Shown here in pieces: positions 44,798 to 53,943 of a stretch of DNA of 64,000 bases; the stretch's first letter is position 1; every line of letters starts with the position of its first letter. The position numbers and the translations under genes are program-made. The notes beneath the pieces are model-generated. The model made no database searches. It had not been told where the DNA came from and saw only the letters and a list, made by a program, of their open reading frames with translations. The stretch comes from Thermoguttaceae bacterium (lineage in GTDB: Bacteria; Planctomycetota; Planctomycetia; Pirellulales; Thermoguttaceae), in NCBI GenBank assembly GCA_029975295.1, contig JARKPK010000098.1, positions 1 through 64,000 of the forward strand, read 5' to 3'.

Positions 44798-45472
44798 ATG
44801 ATCAACCCGCTCCCAACTCCGCCGCCGCAGCCGAGCGTTGACGACGCGATTCGCTCCCAGAAGTCGCGATGCCGGCACGCGGCGTTGGCGGCGCGCCGCG
44901 AGTTGCGCCATCGGTCGGCTGCCGACCGCGCAATCACTTCAACGGTCGTCGGGCTCGACGAATATCAGCGGGCGAAAACGGTGCTTTGCTATGTTTCGCT
45001 GCCCGAAGAAGTGGCCACCGATGAAATCATCGCCATCAGTCGTCAGTCGGGCAAACAGATCGTCGTTCCGTACTGCCACGAGGGCATTGACCTGAAGCTG
45101 TTCCGGCTCGACGATCTCTCCGAACTGATTCCCGGAACATTCAACGTGCGCGAGCCCCTTTGGGAACTCCGCCGCGACCCCGCCCGCCATGTCGAGCCGC
45201 TCCAACTCGACTTGGTGCTTGCCCCGGGCGTGGCGTTTGATGCGCATGGGGGACGAATCGGCTTCGGCAAAGGGTACTTTGATCGGCTGTTGCTCAAGGC
45301 GACACGAGCGGCCTTCGTCGGCCTGGCCTACGAAGCGCAACTCTTGCCCGCCGTGCCGATCTTGGACCATGATGTCCGCGTGCATTACGTGGTGACCGAA
45401 CGGGCCGTCTATCGCCAGGGGCGGCGGCACCCAACTCATTGGCTCAGCGCAGATCATCACCCAACGTCGTAA
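44798..45472 (+). CDS. 5-formyltetrahydrofolate cyclo-ligase
   Basis: A 224-residue ATP-dependent enzyme that converts 5-formyl-THF to 5,10-methenyl-THF, returning folate to the one-carbon pool. Features: SQKSRCRHAALAARREL near the N-terminus, TVLCYVSLPEEVATDEI (substrate pocket region), QIVVPYCHEGIDLKLFRL, LDLVLAPGVAFDAHGGRIGFGKGYFDRLL, which carries the glycine-rich ATP/phosphate loop (GGRxGxGxGYxDR) and tyrosine, and VGLAYEAQLLPAVP. The C-terminal tail of about 25 residues is longer than usual. The ATG is chosen by homology; no clear SD. The family name ygfA/MTHFS is common. Confidence 0.92.
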   Translation: MINPLPTPPPQPSVDDAIRSQKSRCRHAALAARRELRHRSAADRAITSTVVGLDEYQRAKTVLCYVSLPEEVATDEIIAISRQSGKQIVVPYCHEGIDLKLFRLDDLSELIPGTFNVREPLWELRRDPARHVEPLQLDLVLAPGVAFDAHGGRIGFGKGYFDRLLLKATRAAFVGLAYEAQLLPAVPILDHDVRVHYVVTERAVYRQGRRHPTHWLSADHHPTS

Positions 45473-45706
45473 TGCGGCATAGCCACCGCAAACCTGCCGA
45501 TCGTCAGAATCGCGGCACGACCGCAAAATCGCAGTACGACCGTGCCGCCGGTGTTTGCCTGCGGGCTTCGCACGGGAGTCTCGATCTCCCGTTGAACACC
45601 GTGGTCGTATTGCCAATGTGAGTGTCCGCGGATAACACAGCGGAGAACTGAAGGCCGTTCGATCAACCGATCTCGTGTTTCGTTGCCTCAGTGCGGGAAA
45701 TCATCG

Positions 45707-48463
45707 ATGGTTCGCATCTTCGCTATTGTGGCCGCCGCTCTTTTATTTATCGAAGCGATGCCGCGCAACGCCCGATCCGACTGGCCCACGCTGCACGGCG
45801 ACTTGCAGCGATCGGGCTACTCGGCGCGGCCCATCGCGCAGCCGGTCAGCCGCAAGTGGTATCGCAGCTTTGTCGATGAGATGATCGGACCGCGATGCGA
45901 AGCGATCGTGGCCGAGCAACTCTGTTTTGTCGGAACCTACGCCGGCCGGCTGTACGCCTTGAACGTTGACAACGGCGAAACAGCCTGGCAATCGCAACTC
46001 GATGGACCGATTGGTCATTCGCCCTGCTACTGCGACGGCGCGGTGTACGTGGCTGCCGACGTGGCCGCCGACCGCGGCGAACTGCGCGCCCTCCGGGCCG
46101 CCGACGGTTCCGTCATCTGGCGTTACGCGGCTGCGGCCGGCTTTTGGAATTCGCCCGCCTGCGACGGGAAGCGGGTTTACATCGGCGATCGGGCCGGCGT
46201 GTTTCACGCTGTCGATACTGTCTCGGGCAAAGCCGTTTGGACCTTTCGCACCGGAGCGATGATTCTCAAGCCCGCATCGATCAGCGCCGACGGGCAGCGG
46301 ATTGTCGTTGGCTCCGAAGACATGCACGTGTACTGTCTTTCGCCCGAGGGCCGATTGATCTGGAAGTCGGATAAACTCAACGGTCTGTCGCAACGCGACG
46401 CGGCGCCGACGATTTGGGCCGACAAAGTTGTGATTCGCACCAGCCCGCCCATCTCATTCCATCAAGCACTCTACGAAAGCCGACGCCTGCTCAGCGAAGC
46501 CCAGCGCGGTGTTCCTGTTCTGCCCGACGAGGATGCTGTTTTCGCCCAAGCGCAAGCGGCCCAATTCCTGGTTCGTCACACGGCGCGCCGCGCGGCGATC
46601 GAAGCCGAGGCCGTCGTCAAGCATCTGACGCGGCAGCGTGAGCATCGCACGTGGCACACCCTGAACTTGGCCGACGGCAAAGAGCCCTGGCTGCCTCCCG
46701 TGCTCTACACGGGCGGATTGCACAACCCGCCTTCGCCGCCGACCTTCAACCCTGCCACCGGCGAGTTGTACACGATCATCCCCACCGCCTTGTCGCCGTA
46801 TTGCGACGGAGTCAGTCAACTGGGCATCGGCATCGGCAAGCTCAAGCCGCAGTCGGCCGAGATCGCGCACGTAACCCACCGCGCCGGCGACCGCGTGCCG
46901 GGCTACTACTCGGGCATGACGATGATCGCCGACGAAACCAGCGCGTTGAGCCTGATTGGCGATTATCTGATGACAACGCATCAGGGCGCGCTCGGCGGCG
47001 TTGACTTGGCCTCGCGTCGGATCGGGCCGACGATCGGCGTCCGCGACAGCTACGGCGGTCTCTTTGGCCCCGGAGTTCACGGCGGCTGGAACGCGGCCAA
47101 ACGACTGGCTGCCGAAGGATTTGTGCAATACATCGTCAACGAATGGCACGGCCCCGACCGTTCCATCGCCGCAGTTGACAACGGCCGGCTGTTTTGGATC
47201 GTCGGCGGGTGCGTCGTCTGTCTGGGAGGGCCCGGCCTGCCCGAGGGCCCGGGCGGCGGCGGGAAACCGCCTGCGCCGTGGCGCTGGTCCGCCCCGCGCC
47301 GTATGATCGGGGGCAACATCATCGACGCAGCGCCCGGTGCGAGACTCCGTCGGACACCCGTTATTCTGACCGCCGCAGCATGCGAACCCTATTTCGCCGA
47401 GCCGCCGCGAGTTTCAGCCGCCGCTCGCCGTTCCGCGGCCGGCCATCGCCAAACGTCTGTCGAGGGAAATCGGGAGCCTGCCTCGGCCTGGAACGATGCG
47501 CGAAGGGAAGCGTTCCGTGCCCGCCTCGAACACGCAGTGGGCGAGTTGACGGAAGGCTCCTCTTGGGCGCCTTGGTTCGTGCAGTTGGGCATCAGCGGGC
47601 ACGAATACCATTTCACCCGAAAAGCGGAAACGCTCGCCATTGTCGCTGCAAGCCTGCCGCATCTTTCCCCCGAAAGCCGAAGTCTCGCCGCAGCATGGCT
47701 CGACGACCTATTCACGGCCGAGGACATTCTTGGTCGTCCGTGCTTCGGCCATGCCGAGCGGCGGCGCGAGTTCTACGACGTGCCCGAGAACCTCCGGCAA
47801 GCCCGCGTAACTGATGAGCAACCCTTGCTGGAAGATTGCTACGGCCTGTGGGCCTACGCGCACTACGCCGACCGCTGGGATCGTGTATTGCCGATGGCCG
47901 AGCGACTGCATCAGCGATTCAGCGAACGGCTCAACGGTCGGATTCCGAGCCTCGACGGCATGGAAGCGGCCGAGATGAATCGTTGCCTGGCCGGTTTGAT
48001 CGGATATGTCCGAATCATGCGCAGGGCCCAGCGATCTGCCGCTGCTGCGAAAGCGGCCGAAGCCTTCGCCAATTCGGCCGCCGAACGGATCGAACTTGAG
48101 CGAACCGATGGCCAACTGCACCGGCGATCGAACAAGCGATTGCACTATGGCAACGTGCCGCGCTACATCGGGCTTGCGCCGGAAGTCGGCCGCTTGCTCC
48201 GCGATCATGCAGCCGATGCGCTTGCCGAGAACTTGGCCGCTATCGACCGCGAGTTGCCCGTTTGGCGCCAAGCCTGGGCCGAACGATTGGTGGGCGGCGA
48301 GAACTATACGAACCCGCCCGATTTCGCCCGGGGCGTCTTTTCCGCTACCGCCTACGGCCAAGCGGCATCGCCGAGCGCACTGGCCCGGCAACTCGATCAA
48401 CCGTGGTGCCGAGCCGACCTGTACTACATCGAGAAGTTGACCGCCTTGCTTGCCGCCCAATGA
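45707..48463 (+). CDS. Secreted PQQ-type beta-propeller protein
   Basis: A 918-residue secreted protein. A signal peptide (MVRIFAIVAAALLFIEAMPRNARS) precedes DWPTLHGDLQRSGYSA, the usual opening of PQQ-like propellers. Repeats with A-x-D-x-x-xG-xxxW follow: LYALNVDNGETAWQSQLDG, LRALRAADGSVIWRYAA, FHAVDTVSGKAVWTFR and VYCLSPEGRLIWKS. After about residue 280 the propeller pattern becomes irregular, ending near GGPGLPEGPGGG. The last ~380 residues are helical (ELTEGSSWAPWFVQLG, EDCYGLWAYAHYADRWDRVLPMAERLHQRF, EMNRCLAGLIGYVRIMRR), an alpha-barrel-like fold. Family knowledge gives no enzymatic proof; many planctomycetal PQQ-like proteins are structural or bind no cofactor. Confidence 0.8.
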   Translation: MVRIFAIVAAALLFIEAMPRNARSDWPTLHGDLQRSGYSARPIAQPVSRKWYRSFVDEMIGPRCEAIVAEQLCFVGTYAGRLYALNVDNGETAWQSQLDGPIGHSPCYCDGAVYVAADVAADRGELRALRAADGSVIWRYAAAAGFWNSPACDGKRVYIGDRAGVFHAVDTVSGKAVWTFRTGAMILKPASISADGQRIVVGSEDMHVYCLSPEGRLIWKSDKLNGLSQRDAAPTIWADKVVIRTSPPISFHQALYESRRLLSEAQRGVPVLPDEDAVFAQAQAAQFLVRHTARRAAIEAEAVVKHLTRQREHRTWHTLNLADGKEPWLPPVLYTGGLHNPPSPPTFNPATGELYTIIPTALSPYCDGVSQLGIGIGKLKPQSAEIAHVTHRAGDRVPGYYSGMTMIADETSALSLIGDYLMTTHQGALGGVDLASRRIGPTIGVRDSYGGLFGPGVHGGWNAAKRLAAEGFVQYIVNEWHGPDRSIAAVDNGRLFWIVGGCVVCLGGPGLPEGPGGGGKPPAPWRWSAPRRMIGGNIIDAAPGARLRRTPVILTAAACEPYFAEPPRVSAAARRSAAGHRQTSVEGNREPASAWNDARREAFRARLEHAVGELTEGSSWAPWFVQLGISGHEYHFTRKAETLAIVAASLPHLSPESRSLAAAWLDDLFTAEDILGRPCFGHAERRREFYDVPENLRQARVTDEQPLLEDCYGLWAYAHYADRWDRVLPMAERLHQRFSERLNGRIPSLDGMEAAEMNRCLAGLIGYVRIMRRAQRSAAAAKAAEAFANSAAERIELERTDGQLHRRSNKRLHYGNVPRYIGLAPEVGRLLRDHAADALAENLAAIDRELPVWRQAWAERLVGGENYTNPPDFARGVFSATAYGQAASPSALARQLDQPWCRADLYYIEKLTALLAAQ

Positions 48464-48478
48464 CCCGGCAGAAGCAGC

Positions 48479-48497
48479 GGCCCGCAAGCCTGCGGCC
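48479..48497. terminator. Possible terminator hairpin between convergent genes
   Basis: GGCC-GCA pairs with TGC-GGCC with one bulged C (48479-48497), between the PQQ gene stop and the bacterioferritin stop. GC-rich, without a T-run. Confidence 0.25.
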
Positions 48498-48589
48498 AAC
48501 CGCCCCAAGGAGAAACGGTCTCCGCGACCGTCGCGCCGCCGGCGCAATCAGCCGGCTGCGCGAGCAACACAGGCGACGTGCGGCAGGGC

Positions 48590-49060
48590 CTATTCTTTCA
48601 CCTGTTGCGACAGGTAAAGCTGGACGCCCATCTGTTCGATCTGGTCGAGTTGTTCTTCCAACCAGTCCACGTGGTCGTCTTCATCCTCGAGAATATCTTC
48701 GAGCAACTCCCGGGTGGCCGAGTCTTTCACTTGCGCGGCCAGTTCGATGGCGGCGTTGTACGCCCGCACCGCTTCGGCCTCGGCCTGCAGGTCCGACTTG
48801 AGTTGCTTGGCCACATCGGAACCGACATGAATGTCGTTCAACCGCGAGACGGTGGGCGTTCCTTCGAGGAACAAGATGCGGCCGATCAATTTCTCGGCAT
48901 GTTTCATCTCTTGAATCGCCCGGTGTTCGATCTTCTTGTGCAACCGCTCGTAGCCCCAGTTGTCGCACATCTCGCTGTGGACCATGTATTGGTTGATGGC
49001 GGTCAGTTCCTCGGCCAGCAAATCGTTCAGCGTTTTGATCAGTTCCGGGTTGCCCTTCAT
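48590..49060 (-). CDS. bfr: Bacterioferritin
   Basis: A 156-residue four-helix iron-storage subunit; 24 form a cage that oxidises Fe2+ and stores it. All ferroxidase ligands align to E. coli numbering: Glu18, Glu51, His54, Glu94, Glu127 and His130. Met52, the haem-binding residue between subunits, is present (IQEMKHAEKLIGRILFLEG), so this is a haem-binding type rather than a plain ferritin. Length equals the family standard. AAAGGA precedes the ATG at 49060. A single gene without a neighbouring bfd ferredoxin. Upstream in-frame sequence is not homologous. Confidence 0.95.
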   Translation of the reverse strand: MKGNPELIKTLNDLLAEELTAINQYMVHSEMCDNWGYERLHKKIEHRAIQEMKHAEKLIGRILFLEGTPTVSRLNDIHVGSDVAKQLKSDLQAEAEAVRAYNAAIELAAQVKDSATRELLEDILEDEDDHVDWLEEQLDQIEQMGVQLYLSQQVKE

Positions 49061-49350
49061 AACACATCCTTTCGTAGCCGTTGTCGTCGGTCGATCGCAA
49101 GCCCCGCGGGCGCGCAACCGCTGCCGCACGGCGCATATTGTGACACGATGACCCGCTGTTGACAACAGGCGCAGCGCGCCGTTTGCAAGTGCGGGAATGG
49201 CCCCAGCCGGCTGCTGGCGATTGTTGCGGCCGAGTTCGTCACGTCTGAACGCGAGAATGCAGCAAGGGATGCCCGCGGGCGGCCGGCCTTTGCGGAAAGC
49301 CGCGGTGTTGCGAAGTCGCGTTGATCGGCGGAAAGCAGAGCGGAGAATCG

Positions 49351-50265
49351 TCAGGCCGTGACTGCGGCCATGTGCTTCAACGTGTCGTCCACTTCTTCGA
49401 CCTTCAGCATGCCGATTGTGACGGCATCAACCAGGTCGTTCTTGAACACGTAGTCGAGCGAAGCCTGCTTTTCCTCGGGCTTCACCAATTTGCCGGCGCC
49501 GAAGATCTTCATGCCCACAACACACTTCTTGTTGTTGCGCGCTGCGCGAAGCGTTTCAGACACTTCCTCGACCGAGGCGTCGCAGGCGAATTCCTTGCCG
49601 CCCTTGTGATTGATCCGCGCGAAGATCACTTCGACCCAGGGATGCTCGGCCGCCACTTTCAGCGCCCCGAAGTCGTGGCACGAGACGCCCACCGCCCGCA
49701 CCACGCCTTTCTCTTTTAGCGACGAAAGCTCGTCGCGAATCCGTTCGAACTCCGTGGGCCATTTGTCGTTGGTCATGCAATGGATCAGACAAACGTCGAT
49801 GGTTTCCGCGTCGAGCTCCTTCCGGAATCGATCGATCTCTTCTTTCGCTCCGCCCGAAGGCGTGACCCAATCGGCCTTGCGCGGCCAGATCTTCGTCAGC
49901 AACACGTATTTTTCACGCGGCAACGATTTGACCACATCGCGAACGAACGGATGCGAGCCGTACAGATCGGCCATATCGATGAAGTTGACTCCTTCATCCA
50001 AGCTGTGCCGCATCAATTTATCGAAGGCCGCCTTGCCCGCGCGCGTGTGCGCCGAAGACCGGTTGTAGCCGTTGTAGCCCGTGCCCTGAGCCAGCCGCGA
50101 GGCTTTGATGCCGGTCTTGCCCAGCTCGATGATGTCGCTGCCCTTGAACGACCGATTCGCGCCGGCGGCCGACGACGCCGTTGGGCCTACCACCAAAGCG
50201 CCCGCCCCGGCGGCCAACGATCCGACGAACTGTCGCCGCGAAAAACCTTGAATGCCATCGACCAT
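49351..50265 (-). CDS. Aldo/keto reductase with Tat leader
   Basis: A 304-residue protein. A twin-arginine leader (FSRRQFVGSLAAGAGALVVG) suggests export. The AKR barrel begins IIELGKTGIKASRLAQGTGYN; the catalytic tetrad appears as Asp and Tyr in NFIDMADLYGSHPFVRDV, Lys in YVLLTKIWPRK and His in DVCLIHCMTNDKW. EFERIRDELSSLKEKGVVRAVGVSCHDF is the next block. Export is unusual for an NADPH enzyme but common among planctomycetal AKRs, where cofactor may be carried folded through Tat. Substrate unknown. The start at 50265 is chosen because the Tat motif is close; an upstream extension has no features. Confidence 0.88.
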   Translation of the reverse strand: MVDGIQGFSRRQFVGSLAAGAGALVVGPTASSAAGANRSFKGSDIIELGKTGIKASRLAQGTGYNGYNRSSAHTRAGKAAFDKLMRHSLDEGVNFIDMADLYGSHPFVRDVVKSLPREKYVLLTKIWPRKADWVTPSGGAKEEIDRFRKELDAETIDVCLIHCMTNDKWPTEFERIRDELSSLKEKGVVRAVGVSCHDFGALKVAAEHPWVEVIFARINHKGGKEFACDASVEEVSETLRAARNNKKCVVGMKIFGAGKLVKPEEKQASLDYVFKNDLVDAVTIGMLKVEEVDDTLKHMAAVTA

Positions 50266-51017
50266 CGCATTTGCTCCTGTGCCAATCGTGTCGGGAGACG
50301 ACCCGAAAAAGCTCGCGTTTACTGATCGTCCGAATAATACAGCCGCGAGACGGCTCATTGCTTGCCGAAATCAGCTCATCGCCCTTCGGCCTTGTTGGAT
50401 TGCCACTGCTCGCTCCGACGACAAATGTGCCGCTTCCCGGCCGCAGTGCCGTGCTCGACCGAGCATTCGCCAGCGACACTGAAACCGGGCAGCCGCTTGC
50501 TGCGTCTTGTCAGCGGGTTTGGGAAGCCACGAATGCCCTCGGACAATGCAGGTCACAACGAATCGCGATCGCGTGCAACTCCACTGGTTATCGACCACCC
50601 GGCTCGGTCGATTCTAGAGGCGGCGGGAAAAAAAGGCAAACAACGCAGAGCCGCGCGCCAGGGTGTTACGCTAGCCGTTATCGTAACAACACGGTGGCCG
50701 ACGGCGACGATCCCTTTCACGCCGGACCCGTGGGGCACACAAAGCATTCCGACGCCATTGGCGCGAAGCGACCGGGGCGTGAAGCGATCGGGGTGTAAAG
50801 GGCAGCTCATTGAGCCGCGCCCCGTGAACCGTCGGGGGCGATCGACTTGTGCTGGGCCGCGATGCCGGAACGAGATGTCCGATTTTTCGAACTGGCGACG
50901 AGGCCGCGCGCAGCACTCCCTTCACCCCTTCTGGGGACCGGCGTCTGGAGGCCCTTCCTCCAGCGCCTTCGCGACCTCTGCGCCCGTAAAGAATGTGCGC
51001 AGACGTCGCAGAACCCT
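50266..51017. other. Long intergenic region
   Basis: 752 bases upstream of the aldo/keto reductase and downstream of argJ. It carries the inverted repeat GTGTTACG/CGTAACA at 50663-50688. No coding frame with protein features, RNA gene or clear terminator was found. Confidence 0.4.
50663..50688. promoter_or_regulatory. Inverted repeat GTTACG-type in the argJ/AKR gap
   Basis: TGTTACG at 50664-50670 pairs with CGTAACA at 50682-50688 over 11 bases. Same core as the repeat at 44682-44708. Possible operator; function inferred only. Confidence 0.22.
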
Positions 51018-52211
51018 TCAGGTGTGGTAGTCGGCGTTCAGCCGAACGTACTCGGTGGTCAGATCAGTCGTCCAGAAACGGATGGACGCATTGCCTTCGC
51101 CGAATCGCAAAACGATATGCACGTCTTTGCCGTCGCGGATCGATTGCGAAACCGCTTTTTGATCGAAGGGAACCGGGGCGCCATTCTCGTACAGCAGAGT
51201 CCCGTTCAAATGCAAACATACCTGCGACGGATCGAAGGGAACCCCCGCATAACCGGCAGCCGACACGATTCGGCCCCAGTTCGGATCGGCGCCGGCGATG
51301 GCCGTCTTCACCAGCACGCTGTTGGCCACGGTGCGGGCCAGACGCCGCGCCGATTCTCGATCGGCGCAGCCCTCAACATCCAGCGTCACCAAATGCGTGC
51401 ATCCCTCGCCATCGGCCGGAATGGAACGGGCCAAGTCCTCGCAAACCTCTTCAAACGCCTTGCGGAACTCCTCCAACGCCGCGCCCTCGAGCAGGTCGCC
51501 CCCCACCGCGCCATTGGCCAAGAAAAGCACGGTGTCGTTGGTGCTCATGTGGCCGTCCACGCTCATGCAATTGAACGTCTTATCCGTAGTGGTCGAAAGC
51601 AGTTCCTGAACCGTGTCGGGATCGAGCGGCGCATCGGTCATCACTACCGCGAGCATCGTGGCCATGTTCGGCCCCATCATGGCCGCTCCTTTGGCCATGC
51701 CCAAAATCGAGACCTCGCGACCGTCAATCGTCACGGTCTGCCCGGCGACCTTATGCACGGTGTCCGTGGTGAGCATGCCGCGCGCCGCAGAGAGCAAACA
51801 CGCCTCGGACCGGCCCAGTTTGACTGCGGCGGCCGCGATGCCCTGCTCGATCTTGTCCATCGGCATGAACTCGCCGATGATGCCCGTCGAAAGAACCAGC
51901 GCCTGGTGCGCCTTGGCGCCCACCGACTCGGCGGCAAGACGGGCCATCTCTTGGGCGTCGCGCATGCCGCGTTCGCCCGTGCAGGCATTGGCGTTTCCCG
52001 AGTTGACGACAACAACGCGGATTTGATCGCTGGGCGTTCGGCTGGAATCGAGGGCCACCGGCGCCGCGAACACCAAATTGCGGGTGTACACGCCGGCTGC
52101 CGCGCACGGCCGATCGGACACGATCAGCGTCAGATCGGGCTTTTGCGGATCCCGCTTGATCCGACAATGCACGCCCGCCATCTCAAACCCCAACGGAATG
52201 CGAATGTCCAT
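51018..52211 (-). CDS. argJ: Bifunctional glutamate N-acetyltransferase/ornithine acetyltransferase
   Basis: A 397-residue self-cleaving enzyme of arginine synthesis that moves the acetyl group from N-acetylornithine to glutamate. The autocleavage site is visible: GPNMATML with Ala184-Thr185, Thr185 being the nucleophile. Other hallmark blocks are VVNSGNANACTGERG, VLSTGIIGEFMPM, FNCMSVDGHMSTNDTVLFLANG and AIAGADPNWGRIVSAAGYAG. Length matches. AGGA lies five bases before the ATG. It follows argC on the same strand, with a GC-rich hairpin between them. Whether it also makes N-acetylglutamate from acetyl-CoA (bifunctional) cannot be decided from sequence alone. Confidence 0.95.
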   Translation of the reverse strand: MDIRIPLGFEMAGVHCRIKRDPQKPDLTLIVSDRPCAAAGVYTRNLVFAAPVALDSSRTPSDQIRVVVVNSGNANACTGERGMRDAQEMARLAAESVGAKAHQALVLSTGIIGEFMPMDKIEQGIAAAAVKLGRSEACLLSAARGMLTTDTVHKVAGQTVTIDGREVSILGMAKGAAMMGPNMATMLAVVMTDAPLDPDTVQELLSTTTDKTFNCMSVDGHMSTNDTVLFLANGAVGGDLLEGAALEEFRKAFEEVCEDLARSIPADGEGCTHLVTLDVEGCADRESARRLARTVANSVLVKTAIAGADPNWGRIVSAAGYAGVPFDPSQVCLHLNGTLLYENGAPVPFDQKAVSQSIRDGKDVHIVLRFGEGNASIRFWTTDLTTEYVRLNADYHT

Positions 52212-52310
52212 CGTTTCCTAACCTGCCTGCATCAGTTCAAAAATCGTAGTCCAAGAGTCCGGAAAATCGGGATCGCAAAATAAGCCGAAAAAGACTGCCT
52301 CGCGAGCCGA

Positions 52311-52326
52311 GCCGGCGCGGGCCGGC
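52311..52326. terminator. GC-rich hairpin between argC and argJ
   Basis: GCCGGC at 52311-52316 and GCCGGC at 52321-52326 form a 6-bp stem with a 4-base loop. On the minus strand a T-run occurs about 20 bases further. It could attenuate or end the argC transcript before argJ, or merely be a GC-rich palindrome. Confidence 0.28.
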
Positions 52327-52462
52327 CCTACCGCCGTTCGTTTTGCGATCCGACCCGACGGCCCCTTCTCAGCCGTTGCTTGGCACGTATCGCCGCAAAA
52401 GACTTGGGCCGCCGATCAGCATTCGCCTCGCTTGGCCGGCGACCCGCATGCCGTACGCGCCG

Positions 52463-53473
52463 TTAGAGCAACGCCTGCGTCTCGTCGAAGCCATACATAA
52501 GGTTGAAGTTCTGAACGGCCGCCCCCGACGCCCCCTTCACCAAATTGTCGAGGCAACTGATTGTCAACAGACGCCCGCGCACCACTCGCGCCGTCACGTC
52601 GCAGAAGTTGGTGTTCATCGAGTCCTTGGTCCCCGGCAAGTGATCGACGACGCGGACAAACGGCTCGTCCGCGTAGAAATCGCGGAGCATCTGCATTGCG
52701 CGTTCCTCGCTCATTTCCGTGATCGGCTGCGAGTAGGTCGTGGTCAGAATGCCGCGGTCCATTGGAGTCAGATGCGGCGTGAAAATCACTTCCACGGTCT
52801 TTCCCCCCGCCGTGGTGAGCACCTGCTCGATCTCCGGCGTGTGCCGATGCCGCCCGACGTTGTACACGGAAATGCTCTCGTTGCACTCGGGGTAATGGGT
52901 TGTCAACTTGGGCGTTCTGCCCGCGCCCGACACGCCGCTTTTGCTATCGACGATGATTGTTCGCGGATCGACAGCGCCGGCCTTGAGAAACGGCGCCAAC
53001 GCCAAAATCGCCGAGGTGGGATAGCACCCAGGGTTCGCCACCAGCGACGAGGGAGGAATCTGGTCGCGAAACAGCTCGGGCAATCCGTAAACGACTTTGC
53101 CCAGCCGATCGGCGTCGGGGTGTTTCTGCCCGTACCATTGGGCATAGACCTCGGCGTTGTTCAACCGATAATCTGCGCTGAAATCAATCACACGGCATCC
53201 GCCGGCCAACAACGCGGGAATCACCGAGGCCGAGGCCCCATGCGGCAAGCAACTGAACACGCACTGGGCGCGGGCAGCCACTTCGGCCGGGCTCAGGTCC
53301 TCGAGGCGCAGGTCCAATCGTCCATTGAGCGAAGGGTGAACCATGGACACCGGCGGCTGACCTTCCTGACGGCTGGTCAGGGCCACGATTTCGGCCTCAG
53401 GATGCCGCAACAGAATCTTGATCAACTCCAGGGCCGTGTAGCCCGTGGCACCCAAAACGGCAACTCTTGGCAT
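52463..53473 (-). CDS. argC: N-acetyl-gamma-glutamyl-phosphate reductase
   Basis: A 336-residue NADPH-dependent enzyme for the third step of arginine synthesis, forming N-acetylglutamate semialdehyde. The Rossmann start [18 protein letters not shown] is followed by [25 protein letters not shown], the catalytic Cys150 in [44 protein letters not shown] and [15 protein letters not shown]. Length fits the family (about 340). The ATG at 53473 is preferred because homology begins there. It heads the argC-argJ pair; argB, argD and argF are not in the window. Confidence 0.95.
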   Translation of the reverse strand: MPRVAVLGATGYTALELIKILLRHPEAEIVALTSRQEGQPPVSMVHPSLNGRLDLRLEDLSPAEVAARAQCVFSCLPHGASASVIPALLAGGCRVIDFSADYRLNNAEVYAQWYGQKHPDADRLGKVVYGLPELFRDQIPPSSLVANPGCYPTSAILALAPFLKAGAVDPRTIIVDSKSGVSGAGRTPKLTTHYPECNESISVYNVGRHRHTPEIEQVLTTAGGKTVEVIFTPHLTPMDRGILTTTYSQPITEMSEERAMQMLRDFYADEPFVRVVDHLPGTKDSMNTNFCDVTARVVRGRLLTISCLDNLVKGASGAAVQNFNLMYGFDETQALL

Positions 53474-53943
53474 AGCCCTCTCCGCAAACACCATGCCGGA
53501 TGAACCGAACCGCCATCCGCACCCAAGGCAGAACCGCCGACCGCTGGCCAAAAATGCCCGCTGCGAATCGGCCCGTTCAAAAACCATTCGCCTGCCGAGC
53601 GGCCGGGCGACTCGAAGATCGCTCGAGGACCGCTATTTTATCACCGGCTTTCCCGGCGGTGTAGGGGACGGCTCGGGCGGCCGAACTCCCGCCCCGACCG
53701 AGGCCTGCGGCCGATGGCTCGTCGCTCCGTTGCTCCGTCGCTCCAAACAACTTGCTAACCAGGGACGCTGCAAACTATAGTGGAGACCGCACACCACGAC
53801 CGCCGGGCGGCGTCGTGCCCACACCAAAGACTCCGCAGCGGGCTACAACCGTTGCAAATGCGTTGCGTCGATCGGTCGCCCCCCCAAGAGCCAATCGCCG
53901 AGCCGGCGCGGCCGCAGAATCATCTTGTGGGAGAAACAGCCAA
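53474..53943. other. Divergent intergenic region with a short tandem repeat
   Basis: Lies between argC (leftward) and the GH5 gene (rightward). It includes the 8-base tandem repeat at 53722-53745. No further feature supported. Confidence 0.4.
53722..53745. repeat. Three-copy 8-bp tandem repeat
   Basis: TCGCTCCG, TTGCTCCG and TCGCTCCA follow one another at 53722-53745. Likely slippage product in noncoding DNA. Confidence 0.7.
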
